Notes: a model not told the origin generated them from the sequence alone. A stretch of 64,000 nucleotides of DNA from CAVXFL01 sp963761015 (GCA_963761015.1 CAVXFL010000020.1:1-64000), one strand, 5' to 3'. Shown: positions 38,462-49,116, counted from the stretch's first letter. Made by a program: numbers and translations.

Positions 38462-40046
38462 ACAGCGGATGTGGCGCGAACGGCTTGGATTTCAGCTCCG
38501 GATGGAACTGCACGCCGATGAACCACGGGTGCTGCGGATATTCCACGATCTCCGGCAGCACGTTATCCGGCGACAGGCCGGAGAAGCGCAGTCCGGCCTC
38601 CTCCAGCGGCTCGCGATAGTGGATGTTCACCTCGTAGCGATGCCGGTGCCGCTCGGAAATCTCCCGCGCGCCGCCGTAAACCTCGCGCACCAGCGAGCCC
38701 TCTTCCAGGATGGCCGGATACGCGCCGAGCCGCATCGTGCCGCCCAACTCGCCGTCCGCCGCGCGCCGCTCGACATCATTGCCGCGCGCCCATTCGGTGA
38801 GCAGGCCGACCACCGGCACTTCGGCCGGGCCGAATTCGGTGGATGACGCACCGGGCAGTTCGGCCAGGTTGCGCGCGCATTCGATCACCGCCATCTGCAT
38901 GCCGAAACAGATGCCGAGGAACGGCACGCGCCGCTCGCGGGCGAACCGCACCGCGGCGATCTTGCCCTCCGTGCCGCGCTCGCCGAACCCCCCCGGCACC
39001 AGGATGCCGTGTACATCCTCCAGCCGCGCTACCGCGTCGTCCTGCTCGAAGATCTGGCTGTCCACCCAATCGAGTTCGACCCGTACGCGATTGGCGATGC
39101 CGCCATGCGCCAGCGCCTCGGACAACGATTTATAGCTGTCGAGCAAGTTCGTGTATTTCCCGACCACGGCGACGCGAACCTCGCCCTCCGGCGCGCGAAC
39201 GGTATCGACGATGCGCCGCCAGCGGCCAAGGTCGGGCGGCGTGTCGGAGGGCAGGCCGAAATGCCGCAGCACCTCGCGGTCCATGCCTTCCGAGTGATAG
39301 CTGATCGGTACGGCGTAGACCGTATCCACATCGAGCGCCGCGATCACCATCTCTGGCCGCACGTTACAGAACAGCGCGATCTTGCGCCGCTCGTTGTCCG
39401 GGATCGGACGGTCGCAGCGGCAGAGCAACATATGCGGTTGAATGCCGACATTCAGCAGTTCCTTCACCGAATGCTGCGTCGGCTTGGTTTTCAGCTCGCC
39501 CGCCGAGCGAATATACGGCACCAGCGTGAGATGCACGAACATCGCGCGTTCCGGCCCCAGCTCGTTACCGAGCTGGCGGATGGCTTCCAGGAACGGCAGG
39601 CTCTCGATATCGCCGACGGTGCCGCCTATCTCTATCAGGACGAAATCGGCGTCCTCCGTGTCCCGGACAATGGTCTCCTTGATTGCATCGGCGATGTGCG
39701 GAATCACCTGCACGGTCGCGCCGAGATAATCGCCGCGCCGCTCCTTCGCGATCACGTCCGCATAGATCCGCCCGGTCGTGGCGTTGTCGGCGCGCGTGGC
39801 GTTCACGCCCGTGAACCGCTCGTAGTGGCCGAGGTCGAGATCGGTCTCGGCGCCGTCGTCGGTGACGAACACCTCGCCGTGCTGATAGGGGCTCATCGTC
39901 CCCGGATCGACGTTCAGATAGGGATCGAGCTTGCGCAGCCGCACCCGATAGCCGCGCGCCTGCAGCAGCGCGCCGAGTGCCGCCGAGGCGATGCCCTTGC
40001 CGAGGGATGAGACCACGCCGCCGGTGATGAAGACGAACCGCGCCAT
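38415..40046 (-). CDS. pyrG: CTP synthase
   Basis: 543 residues, full length and intact. The amidoligase domain starts MARFVFITGGVVSSLGKGIA with the P-loop SSLGKG, and EIGGTVGDIESLPFLEAIRQ is the nucleotide-binding stretch. The glutaminase domain has PGGFGERG, the nucleophile Cys in FLGICFGMQ and the His-Glu pair in GVQFHPEL. It makes CTP from UTP and glutamine. It lies 92 bp after secG in the same direction. Confidence 0.97.
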   Translation of the reverse strand: MARFVFITGGVVSSLGKGIASAALGALLQARGYRVRLRKLDPYLNVDPGTMSPYQHGEVFVTDDGAETDLDLGHYERFTGVNATRADNATTGRIYADVIAKERRGDYLGATVQVIPHIADAIKETIVRDTEDADFVLIEIGGTVGDIESLPFLEAIRQLGNELGPERAMFVHLTLVPYIRSAGELKTKPTQHSVKELLNVGIQPHMLLCRCDRPIPDNERRKIALFCNVRPEMVIAALDVDTVYAVPISYHSEGMDREVLRHFGLPSDTPPDLGRWRRIVDTVRAPEGEVRVAVVGKYTNLLDSYKSLSEALAHGGIANRVRVELDWVDSQIFEQDDAVARLEDVHGILVPGGFGERGTEGKIAAVRFARERRVPFLGICFGMQMAVIECARNLAELPGASSTEFGPAEVPVVGLLTEWARGNDVERRAADGELGGTMRLGAYPAILEEGSLVREVYGGAREISERHRHRYEVNIHYREPLEEAGLRFSGLSPDNVLPEIVEYPQHPWFIGVQFHPELKSKPFAPHPLFAGFIAASVRQARLV

Positions 40047-40138
40047 GGGCCCTCAGCATACACGCCGCACGAGTCGCACGCGAGATCGGATGCGAACGGG
40101 GCTGGGCCGCGCCGCCACGGGCCGGCCAACCCCCTAGA

Positions 40139-40576
40139 CTACTGGGTCGGCACCTGCGGTGCCGCGGGGCTCGGCGCGATCGCCGGCTTCTTGGCCGGAA
40201 CCGGCCCGCCCAGCCCGCCCGGCGCAACCGGCTTCACCGGCACGGAGGGCGCCTCGGGCATGCCCGGCGTGCCCGGAAGAGGGGGCATGACCGGGGCCAC
40301 CTGACGGGATCTCGGCGGCTCCAGGACGGTGCGACCGGCGCCAACGGTGCCGCGGTTCATCAGCGCCAGCACCAGCGACAGCGCCATGAACAGCGCCGCC
40401 AGCACCGCCGTGGTCCGGGTCAGCAGATTGGCGGTGCCGCGCCCGGTCATGAACGAGCCCATGCCGCCGCCCCCGGAGCCGATGCCGAGGCCGCCGCCCT
40501 CGCTGCGCTGGATCAGCACGACGCCGATCAGCGCGATGGTGATGAACAGGTCGAGAATGGTCAGAACGGTGGCCAT
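40139..40576 (-). CDS. secG: Preprotein translocase subunit SecG
   Basis: 145 residues. Two membrane segments (TILDLFITIALIGVVLIQRS and AVLAALFMALSLVLALM) flank the conserved GGGLGIGSGGGGMGSFMTGR loop. The C-terminal ~60 residues are Pro-rich (PGMPEAPSVPVKPVAPGG), as in other alphaproteobacterial SecG. The ATG at 40576 has AAGGA at 6 nt. The frame appears continuous with tpiA only because tpiA carries an indel; this is not a fusion. Confidence 0.92.
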   Translation of the reverse strand: MATVLTILDLFITIALIGVVLIQRSEGGGLGIGSGGGGMGSFMTGRGTANLLTRTTAVLAALFMALSLVLALMNRGTVGAGRTVLEPPRSRQVAPVMPPLPGTPGMPEAPSVPVKPVAPGGLGGPVPAKKPAIAPSPAAPQVPTQ

Positions 40577-40656
40577 CGAAGGTCCTTGGGGTGGCCGCCG
40601 GGTTCTAGCGGCAACAGGGCCGCGTGCAAACCGAAGCGGCCGGGCGCGCCTGCCCC

Positions 40657-41392
40657 CTACATGCGCGCCGCCCGGGCGATTGCAAGGAACGCGGCGGCAT
40701 CCAGAACTCGCCCCGCCCACCAGCGCGCCGCCGACCTCGGGGACCGCGAGGATCGCGCCCGCGTTGTCCGGCTTCACCGAGCCGCCGTAGAGGATGCGAA
40801 TGGATTGCCCGGCATCGCCGAACTGGCGCTTCAGTTCCTCGCGGATGAAGGCGAACATGACGCCCACATCCCGCTCGGTCGCGGTGCGACCGGCGCCGAT
40901 CGCCCAGATCGGCTCGTAGGCGATGACGCCCGCGAAATCGTCGGGCAGGCTGCCGGAGATCTGCCACCCGACGATTTCGGTTTCGCGGCCCGACTGCCGC
41001 TGCTCCTGCGTCTCGCCCACGCACACGATCGGCGTCAGGCCGGCCGCGACAGCCGCCAGCACCTTCTCGCGCGCCAGTTCGTCGGTTTCGTGGTGGTCGG
41101 TCCGGCGCTCGGAGTGGCCCAGAATGACCCAACTCGCCCCGGCATCGCGCAGCATGGGCGCCGAGATGTCGCCCGTATGCGCGCCCTTGGGCTCGGCATG
41201 GCAGTCCTGGCCTCCAACCGCGATTGCCGAGCCGGCGAGGCTCTCCGCGACCGGGCGGAGCAGCGTGGCCGGCGGGCAGACCAGCAGGTCGCAGTCCAGC
41301 CCCTCGCAGCCCTGCCGCAGCGCGTCCGCCAGCGCCACGCCGTCTCGCAGCAGCCCGTTCATCTTCCAATTGCCGGCGATCAGTTGCCGCAT
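40657..41392 (-). CDS. tpiA: Triose-phosphate isomerase, frame broken near 40,706
   Basis: About 244 residues. Lys in GNWKMNG, His in ILGHSERR, Glu in IAYEPIWAIGAG and the phosphate loop LYGGSVKPDN are all present. The last 18 residues (ASLDAAAFLAIARAARM) are in the +1 frame: one base must be removed at GAACTC (40704-40709; GAGTTC on the coding strand, presumably GAGTC), giving a stop at 40657-40659. It is a central glycolytic enzyme, so the break is almost certainly not real. First gene of the operon with secG. Confidence 0.93.
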
Positions 41393-41490
41393 GTCGCTTC
41401 TCCTCGTGCCCCGCTCCTAACGCGGCGGCGGCCCTGGCAAACCTCCGCCGGCTTTTCTATCCTGCCGCTTTCCCGGACGGAACTTCACGT

Positions 41491-43414
41491 ATGCTCTCTG
41501 CTTTCCGCGGCACCTTGAACACTTGGCCAGTGCGGATGCTGTTCCTGCTGCTGGTCGCCGCGTTCGCGCTCTGGGGCATCGGCGACATGGTGCGCGTGTG
41601 GTTCCAGGGCGAGAACTGGGTCGCCAAGGTCGCCGGCTACCGCATCGACATGCCGCAGTTCCAGCAGGCCTATCAGCGCCAACTCTCGCAATTGGAGCGC
41701 CGGCTCGGCAACCGGACCGAGCCCACGCCGGAAATGCGCCAGATCGTCGCCAATCAGGCGATCCAGCAACTCGTCACCCGCACCGCCATCAGCGCCGAGG
41801 GCGCGAAAATGGGCATTCAGGTGACCGACGACGCGTTGCGCCAGGTCGTCTATTCCATGCCGGCGTTCCACGGCCCGAGCGGACGGTTCGACCCCAACAC
41901 GTTCCGCGCCGTCCTGCAGCGCAACGGCGTCGACCAGGCCCGGTTTCTCGACATGCTGCGCGCCGACCTCGCCGACAAGCAACTGCTCAGCGCGGTGCGC
42001 GCCGGGGCCGCGCCGACCGCCATTCTCGCCGAAAACGTGTTCAAATTCCGCGACGAAAAACGCGTCGCCAGCGCGGTCGAGCTATCGTTCGCCAACGCGC
42101 CCGCCCCGCCCGTGCCCACCGAGGCGCAGCTCCGCCGTTACTGGGAAAACCACCCGGACGTTTACAGCACCCCGGAATTCCGCCGGATCAAGACTGTCAT
42201 TCTCTCGCCGGAGACCTTGGCCAAAAACATGACCGTGTCCGAGGAGGATCTGCGCGCCGCCTACGAGCAGCGCAAGCCAGAGTTCCAGGTGGCGGAGAAG
42301 CGCTCGGTCGAAGTGCTGGTATCGCAAAACGAGGCCAGGGCACGCGCGCTGGCCGACCAATGGCAGAAAGGCGCCGACTGGGCCACTATCGAGAAGGCGG
42401 CCAAGCAAAGCAACGTCTCGGCGGTCAAGCTCGACGACGCGACGGACAAGCAGATCCCATTGCCCTCGCTCGGTAAGGCCATCTTTGGTGCGAAGCCGGA
42501 TGCGGTTTCGGCGCCGCTCAAGACCGATCTCGGCTGGTACGTGTTCCGGGTGACAAAGGTCACACCGGCGACCAACCGCGGCTTCGCGCAGGTGAAGGAC
42601 GAACTGCGCCGCCAAGTCTCGCTACAGAAGGCCTCCGACGCCATCTACGACCGCGCCAACAAGGTCGAGGACGCGCTGGCTGGCGGCACGACGCTGTCGG
42701 ATCTGCCCGGGGATCTCGGCCTCGCCGCCGTGACCGGCACGCTCGACGCCAAGGGCAACACGCCGGAGGGCACGCCGGCGCCCATACCGGGTCCGCCGGA
42801 GCTGAAAAGCGCCGTGGTCAGCGCCGCCTTTCACACCAAGCCGACCGAGCCGCCGCACCTGACCGAGGTGCCCCCGCCCGCCGGCGCCCCGCAGGAGCAG
42901 GTTTCGTCGGTACTACGCGCTGGATGTGGAGAAGGTGACTCCACCTGCCGTGAAACCGTTCGACAAGGTCCGCCAGCAAGTCGAGGCGGACTGGAAAAAG
43001 GCGGCGACCCGGCGCGCACAGGAGAAGGCGGCGGCGCAAATCCTCACGGCGGTGAACGGCGGCGAGTCGCTCGAAGACGCCGCGCTCAAGGCGGGCGTCA
43101 CGGTGCGCAAGCTTCCCGCGACCGGGCGCAACGGCGAGGTCGAGGGCGTGCCGAAGCAGCTCGTCCGCCCCCTGTTCTCGCTGAAAAAGGGCGAGCCCAC
43201 GATGGTCGAGACCCCGACCGGCTTCGTCGTCGCCGTGCTCAGTCGGATCGAGGTGCCGAATCCCAAGGCCGAGCCGGCCGCCTACGCGCAGATTATGGAC
43301 CAGCTGCGACGCAGCGTCGGCGACGATGTGGAGAACGTGTTTGTCGGCGCGGTGCGCGCGCGCGACAATCCGCGGATCAATCGCCAACTGGTCGACAGCA
43401 TGGCCCAACCCTGA
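41491..43414 (+). CDS. ppiD: Peptidylprolyl isomerase PpiD/SurA-like, frame broken near 42,909
   Basis: About 640 residues. An N-terminal anchor (VRMLFLLLVAAFALWGIGDM) is followed by a SurA_N-type chaperone region (MPQFQQAYQRQLSQLERRLG) and a parvulin-like domain near 260-370 (VEVLVSQNEARARALADQWQ, APLKTDLGWYVFRVTKVTPA). The C-terminal part (YYALDVEKVTPPAVKPF ... QLVDSMAQP) is in the next frame; one base too many lies at GTAC (42910-42913). It acts in the periplasm on outer-membrane protein folding. Divergent from tpiA. Confidence 0.88.
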
Positions 43415-43439
43415 TCCTTCCCTTGGAAGCCCGCAGCCG

Positions 43440-44960
43440 ATGAACGTCTCCGTTCCCGCCTTCGCCGTTTTCCGGTCGATCTACGAAGCGGGGCGCGGCA
43501 CGCTGGTCTGGTCGCGCGGGGTCGCCGATCTCGAAACCCCCGTGGCCGCCTTCCTGAAGCTGGCGTACGGACGGCCGAACGCATTCCTGCTGGAAAGCGT
43601 CGAGGGCGGCGCGGCGCGCGGGCGCTACTCCATCATCGGCATGGAGCCCGACCTGATCTGGCGCTGCCGCGGCGGACGGGCCGAGATCAACCGCCACGCG
43701 CGCTCGGCGCCGCACGCCTTCGTCGCCGACGAGCGGCCGGCTTTGGACAGCCTGCGGGCCATCATCGCCGAGACGCGTCTGGACGTGCCGGAGAATCTGC
43801 CGCCCATGGCCGGCGGGCTGGTCGGCTATCTCGGCTACGACATGGTGCGGCAGATGGAGCGGCTGCCGGAAAAGAACCGCGAGGAACTCGGCATTCCCGA
43901 GGCGATCCTGCTCCGCCCCACACTGCTCGCCATCTTCGACAACGTGAACGACGAACTCACCCTGATCGCGCCGGTCTATCCGCGCGCCGACTGCTCGGCC
44001 GAGCATGCCTGGGCGGCCGCGCGGTCCGTGCTCGGCGACGCCCAGGCGGCGCTTGATCGCCCGCTGCCGCACCCGGCCCCGCCGGTTTCCCTGCCGCCGA
44101 TGCCGCCGCCGGCCTCCAACTTCACCGAGGCCGCGTTCATCGGCGCGGTCGAGCGCGCGAAGGAGTACATCGCCGCCGGCGACGCGTTTCAGATCGTGCT
44201 CAGCCAGCGTTTCTCCGCCCCGTTCGCGCTGCCGCCCTTCGCGCTCTACCGCGCGCTCCGCCGCATCAACCCGGCCCCCTTCCTGTTCTTCCTCGACTTC
44301 GGCAGCTTCGCGGTGGTCGGGTCCAGCCCGGAGATCATGGTCCGCCTGCGCGACGGTATCGTGACCATCCGCCCGCTCGCCGGCACCCGCCGCCGCGGCG
44401 CCACGCACGAGGAGGACAAGCGGCTGGAGGCCGAGCTGTTGGCCGATCCGAAGGAACGCGCCGAGCATCTCATGCTGCTCGATCTCGGCCGCAACGATGT
44501 CGGCCGGGTGGCCGAACTCGGCACGGTGCGGGTCACCGAAAGTTTCGCCATCGAGCGGTTCAGCCATGTCATGCACATCATGTCGGACGTGCAAGGCCGC
44601 CTGCGCGAGGGGCTGGACGCGGTGGACGCGCTGGTCGCGGGCTTTCCGGCGGGCACGTTGAGCGGCGCGCCAAAGGTGCGGGCGATGGAGATCATCGAGG
44701 AGCTGGAGCCGGCGCGGCGCGGCATCTATGCCGGGTGCATCGGCTATTTCGCGGCCAATGGCACCATGGACACTTGCATCGGCCTGCGCACTGCGCTGGT
44801 GAAGGATGGCACCATGTACGTGCAGGCGGGCGCCGGCATCGTCGCCGATTCGGTCCCGTCGTCCGAATACGAGGAAACAAGGCAGAAGGCGCGCGCCCTG
44901 TTCCGCGCCGCCGAGGAAGCCGTCCGCTTCGCCGCCGGCCGCGACCCCAAGCCGGAGTGA
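43440..44960 (+). CDS. trpE: Anthranilate synthase component I
   Basis: 506 residues, intact. Tryptophan feedback region with FLLESVEGGAARGRYSIIGM. The chorismate-binding domain includes QIVLSQRFSAPF, VVGSSPEIMVRL, IRPLAGTRRRG, MLLDLGRNDVGRV, GTLSGAPKVRAMEIIEE and VQAGAGIVADSVPSSEYEET. It makes anthranilate from chorismate with glutamine supplied by TrpG. It starts 26 bp after ppiD, a usual alphaproteobacterial pairing, but the expected trpG/trpD/trpC genes do not follow; degraded DNA does. No leader peptide or attenuator is obvious in the short gap. Confidence 0.96.
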   Translation: MNVSVPAFAVFRSIYEAGRGTLVWSRGVADLETPVAAFLKLAYGRPNAFLLESVEGGAARGRYSIIGMEPDLIWRCRGGRAEINRHARSAPHAFVADERPALDSLRAIIAETRLDVPENLPPMAGGLVGYLGYDMVRQMERLPEKNREELGIPEAILLRPTLLAIFDNVNDELTLIAPVYPRADCSAEHAWAAARSVLGDAQAALDRPLPHPAPPVSLPPMPPPASNFTEAAFIGAVERAKEYIAAGDAFQIVLSQRFSAPFALPPFALYRALRRINPAPFLFFLDFGSFAVVGSSPEIMVRLRDGIVTIRPLAGTRRRGATHEEDKRLEAELLADPKERAEHLMLLDLGRNDVGRVAELGTVRVTESFAIERFSHVMHIMSDVQGRLREGLDAVDALVAGFPAGTLSGAPKVRAMEIIEELEPARRGIYAGCIGYFAANGTMDTCIGLRTALVKDGTMYVQAGAGIVADSVPSSEYEETRQKARALFRAAEEAVRFAAGRDPKPE

Positions 44961-45007
44961 TCCGCTTCCTGCCAGCGTATCTATGGATTACCGCCCAATC
45001 GTCGAGT

Positions 45008-45036
45008 TGGCGCGCCCGAGAAGATTCGAACTCCTA
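45008..45036 (-). tRNA. 3' fragment of a tRNA gene (tRNA-Arg-like), possible att remnant
   Basis: The minus-strand sequence AGGAGTTCGAATCTTCT followed by CGGGCGCGCCA is a T-arm (five pairs, one G-U, TTCGAAT loop), a 7-nt acceptor strand, a discriminator and CCA. The acceptor half CGGGCGC pairs with GCGCCCG, as in bacterial tRNA-Arg. No D-arm or anticodon arm lies upstream; that side is an RND-pump fragment. A 3' tRNA end alone is what integration at a tRNA leaves behind. Confidence 0.6.
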
Positions 45037-45055
45037 TTATAATCCCCAGATCCGG

Positions 45056-45420
45056 CCGAGGAACCGGCCAGCGGATGCGTAAACTCGCGCGTGGCGGAGA
45101 GCACGTGTTGATCCGAGACCGTCACGCCGCCGGCCTCGACGCGGAGCCACCAGATTACATGCTCGACCATGACGATGGTGTCGTCGATGATCTGGCCCAC
45201 GGCCGCCGCGGCGCCGCCAAGCGTCATGATGTTGAGCCCCGTCCCGAGCAGTCGGAGCAGCGGGCCGGTAATGGCCAGCACGGCCGGAGCACGAGAATGG
45301 CCACCAAAGGTGACTTTCCAGTTGCACAGGAATTCGAAGAGCACCGTGGCGGCGAGCAACGCCCCGGATATGATCGCATCGCGCACGTTTGGCTTCCGCC
45401 AAGTCAACTCAATAAACGAG
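45056..45420 (-). pseudogene. RND heavy-metal/multidrug efflux pump, internal fragment
   Basis: About 120 residues of a CusA/CzcA-type inner-membrane pump: PNVRDAIISGALLAATVLFE, LAITGPLLRLLGTGLNIMTL, GGAAAAVGQIIDDTIVMVEH (the transmembrane-4 region with the Asp pair) and SATREFTHPLAGSSA. The whole proteins exceed 1000 residues, so this is a remnant. It breaks off at PLAGSSA and runs straight into the tRNA fragment. Upstream DNA to about 45,615 shows no gene. Confidence 0.75.
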
Positions 45421-45615
45421 TGAAACGGCGCGCCGATGTCGTCGGTATCTTTCCGAACGAAGCTAAAATTGTTCGGCTCATCGGTGCGGTTCTCACACAG
45501 TGCGAGCAATTCCGCCGATCCCGCCTAACCGTGGCCGCGCCCGCTACACCCCAAATCTACACGTCATTGACAAACGTGACCCGCCGCCCTCCTCAAAGTA
45601 CGATTGCGATGGCTT

Positions 45616-47374
45616 CTAAATCGCGCCTATTGGCGCGGCAGGTTGCCAGGGCGTCCCGACCGCGAGCACCAAGAGTTCTAGAACGCTCCCCCGGCGGCTG
45701 GCCGGCAAAATCAGCTGGCCCTCCCCATCGGTCCAGCGCCACACATCAGTCCCGTCGCGCTCGATCCCATGGAACCCTGCCGCAAGGCTAGAGCTGCACA
45801 GCGGAATTGGGGCGTCGTCGAGCCAGATCCCGCCGATGCTCGCGCCGAGCCTGCGCCAATCCTCCGATCCCGGATCGAACCACGCTGGCACGGCGCTCGT
45901 GGAGAGGATGCGCACTTCGCGCGTGCCGTTTTGCGGTAAGAAAACGCGGTGCCGCTTGCGACTTGGAGCTTCGCAAGCAAGCGCCTCGCCGCCCTCGATG
46001 AGCACGCGCAGCCCCGAATTCGGCTTGTCCGCGCCAGCCGAGCCAGTGTGCGCGGGCCAGCAAGCGGCGGCGTATCGCGACCACCTCGGCGCCTGCCGTG
46101 CGGAACGGCGCACAACCGTGCGCCCGGTCCGGCGCCACGCGCCAGCGCGCCTGGCATCCAGCCGTGCTGCCGAATTGGCCGCGGTTGCCGGTGTCCAGAT
46201 AACTTTCCACCTCGAGTCCGTGCGCGACCAGAATGTCGTGTCTGTCCAGTTCGATATGGAAATAATAAACGTGCGCGGCCGCTTCCTGAACGATTGTCGC
46301 GCCGTTGACCAGGTGCTTCGCCGGGATCAGCACGCCGTCGCAGAACACCGCGTGATCGGGCGATAACAGTAGATCCCGCACCGGCTTGCCCTCGGCAAAG
46401 GCGCCGGCGCGGATGCGCACCGGCCAGACTTTCTCCCTCGCTGGATGGCAGCGGCAGTCGATGCCACGCTCGCCGATCCAGACGATCGGCGCGGCCCTGC
46501 CGCCGGCCGTCAGCACGCGCTCGCCGACCGCCAGATGTTCCACCGCCCGCTCGCCCTCGGCCGTCAACACGCGGGTGCCGCGCCGGAAACAGGGCGTGAC
46601 CGCGAACCCGATGACGTTCATGGCGGTGATGTCGGTCTGCGTGACCGGGCCTTCCACGCCGAGCGTCGCGTAGCCGAAGGAATCAGGACCGACCGAGGAT
46701 GCCCAGTCCCCGAAATCACTGAACATGTCGAAGGCGTTCAGATCGGTCGTGCCGCCGTCGATGGAAAAGTAGGCGGGCTGGCCGCCGGTGAGTTCCGGAA
46801 TGCCGGGCGATGCATAACGGAACAGGTCGAGGACGGTGTAATCGCTCGGCCCGAACAGTTCGCCGAGTCCGTAAGTCCGCCCCATCGCATGCGTCAGTTC
46901 GTGCTCGGCCGCGCCGACAAGGTCGTATTCCCCCGCCACCGCGCGATCGTCCGGGTTGTAGTCCCATTTGGTGGTGCCACTGAATCCGACGCTGCCGTCG
47001 ATCTCCGCCCCGTCGGCGGGCCGCAATCCCCAGGCCTTCTCCTGGGCGGCGGCGACATAGAACGCGCCGCCGTTGGTGGGATCCGTGGCGGGCAGGTGAG
47101 CGATGGCGCTTGCGTCGGCGACGGAGTCCGCGGTGAGCGCCAGTTCGGCCCTGATTTGCGCGTAAGTCAGGCCTTGGCCGTAAATGAACGGCCCGCCGCT
47201 CGCCAGCGCGTTGCCGATCGACTGGCCGTTGTCCTCGCCGTAGCCGACCTTGATGTTCACCGTGATCGGGTTGGCGATCAGGTTGTCCAGGTAGTCCGCC
47301 GCGGCCGAGACCGCCGTTTGGAACCCTGTCGGCGCGCCGGCGGCGCTCGGGTCCCAAACGAGGTTGATTTTCAT
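45616..47374 (-). CDS. Metalloprotease-like protein fused to a Hint domain, frame broken near 46,018
   Basis: About 585 residues after correction. Residues 1-260 resemble secreted zincin-type proteins (MKINLVWDPSAAGAPTGFQT) with HExxH at 158-162 in GAAEHELTHAMGR. From Cys262 a Hint (hedgehog/intein-type) domain follows: CFRRGTRVLTAEGERAVEHL, RDLLLSPDHAVFCDGVLIPA and LDRHDILVAHGLEVESY. A beta-rich C-terminal domain (LRVLIEGGEALACEAPSRKR) is in the next frame. Removing one base at GAATTC (46016-46021) gives GQADSGLRVLIEGG. GGAGG lies 5 nt from the ATG. No classical signal peptide. Self-processing is plausible, not shown. Confidence 0.82.
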
Positions 47375-47560
47375 CGCGCCCTCCGGCCCGCGCGGCTTGA
47401 GCGCCGGGCAGGGTAAAACTACACGGCGGCAGTAACCGAAAAGCAAAGAGTGGGGGCGCTGCCGGGCGGGGCCTTGTCCCACGCCCGTTCGGGTCCGTGC
47501 GTCTCCCCGCCGCCGTCTGCTATCGGTTGCGAGGCCCGGCTACCCAGTCGCGAGGGGATG

Positions 47561-47980
47561 ATGAACGATCGCTACAACCTGCAACGCTTCGTCGACGCGC
47601 AGCAGTCGGTGTTCGAGCGCGCGTGCGCGGAATTACGGCAAGGCCGCAAAAGGACACACTGGATGTGGTACGTGTTTCCGCAGATGAAGGGACTCGGAAC
47701 GAGCCCTCTGGCCCAGAAATATGCGATCTCCTGCCGGGACGAAGCCGAGCAGTATTTGGGTCACCCCACTCTCGGGCCGAGACTTCGCGAGTGCGCGCGG
47801 CTGGCGATTATTGCCGACAAACCACAAATCGAGGAGATTTTCGGTTATCCTGACGATCTGAAATTTCGATCATCAATGACGTTATTTTCCAATGGCGCAT
47901 CTGACGATAGGGTTTTCAAAGATGCTCTGGAAAAGTATTTCCACGGAAAACCTGATCCGCTCACCCTCGGCTTGCTCTGA
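47561..47980 (+). CDS. DUF1810 family protein
   Basis: 139 residues, intact: MNDRYNLQRFVDAQQSVFER, then RTHWMWYVFPQMKGLGTSPL, the DUF1810 hallmark, and FGYPDDLKFRSSMTLFSNGA with LEKYFHGKPDPLTLGLL at the end. Helical, cytoplasmic; function not established. The second of two adjacent ATGs is preferred because GAGGGG precedes it at a usable distance. Divergent from the metalloprotease-Hint gene. Confidence 0.9.
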   Translation: MNDRYNLQRFVDAQQSVFERACAELRQGRKRTHWMWYVFPQMKGLGTSPLAQKYAISCRDEAEQYLGHPTLGPRLRECARLAIIADKPQIEEIFGYPDDLKFRSSMTLFSNGASDDRVFKDALEKYFHGKPDPLTLGLL

Positions 47981-48077
47981 CCGATCGGTTAGCGTGTATG
48001 AAACGGGCGTTCGCAGAAGAAGCCTGGGAGAGCAATCGTGCGCGGCGTGACGGAGCAGGAAGGGCGTAACGGCGCGT

Positions 48078-49116
48078 ATGTCGGGCGGCCATGACGAGGG
48101 CCCGCTGCGTGCGCTGCAACGCGCCGTGGTTGCCGCCTTGCCCACTTGGCGGCTCGCGCCCCGGACACAGGTGACGCTGCTGAGCGTTTCGGAAAACGCC
48201 ATCTTTCTGCTGCGCGATCCGGAATCGGGTCGGGTGCTCGTCTTGCGCGTGCATCGGCCGGGTTACCACGGCGCGGACGAAATCCGCTCGGAACTCGCCT
48301 GGATCATGGCGCTGCGAGACGAGGCTGGCATTGCCACCCCCGCGCCAGTTCCGGCCGTGGACGGGCAACTGATCCGACGATTGCCTGTTTTCGCCGCTCC
48401 CCGACGCGCTTGCGCAACGGAAGGGGATGGCCGCCCCGCCGAACCGCTGGCCGTCGCGTTCGAGCATGTGCCGGGCCGGGAGCCGGGGAAGGGGACGGAA
48501 CTGGCGAGCACGTTCCGCGCGCTGGGCGCGATCACCGCGCGCTTGCATCGGCACGCGCGGGGCTGGGCGCCGCCGGCGGCGTTTACGCGCAAGACCTGGG
48601 ATTTCGCCACGGCGCTGGGCGATCGCGCGGTCTGGGGCGACTGGCGAGCCGGACCCCGCTTGGACCCGGCCGGCACGGCGCTGTTGGACCGAACGGCGAG
48701 TTGTCTGCGTGTTCGGCTGGCGCGGTTCGGGACGGCGGCGGATCGGTTCGGCCTGATCCATGCCGACCTCCGCCTCGCCAATCTTCTGGGCGACGGCGAC
48801 ACGCTACACGTGATCGATTTCGACGATTGCGGCTTCGGCTGGTTCGCCTACGATTTCGCGGCCGCCGTGAGCTTCTTCGAGGACGATCCCGCCGTGCCGG
48901 ACTTGCTTGCGGCTTGGCTGCGCGGATACCGCGCGATCGCACCGTTCGCGCGCGAGCACGAGGCGGAAATTCCGACCTTCGTCATGCTGCGGCGGATGCT
49001 GCTGCTCGCCTGGATCGGCTCGCACGCCGAGGCGCCGGCGGCGCGTGAACTCGGCGGAAACGTACGCGGCGGGCACGCTCGCCCTGGCGGACAGGTTTCT
49101 CGCGCGCTACGACTGA
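48078..49116 (+). CDS. Aminoglycoside phosphotransferase-like kinase, frame broken near 49,060
   Basis: About 345 residues. APH/ChoK-type fold with N-lobe LVLRVHRPGYHGADEIRSEL (Lys replaced by Arg at the usual position), the catalytic loop LIHADLRLANLLGDGDTLHV and metal site IDFDDCGFGWFAYDFA. This resembles SrkA/HomoserineK-II-like kinases more than resistance enzymes. The last 16 residues (TYAAGTLALADRFLARYD) are in another frame; an extra base lies beside GTAC (49062-49065). The corrected stop at 49114-49116 ends 9 bp inside the convergent rppH 3' end. Confidence 0.82.

Noticed and set aside
40139..41392. Apparent single frame fusing triose-phosphate isomerase to SecG
   Set aside because: The linker is nonsense sequence created by one extra base at 40704-40709. 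Correcting it restores a normal TpiA end and a separate SecG with its own ribosome-binding site.
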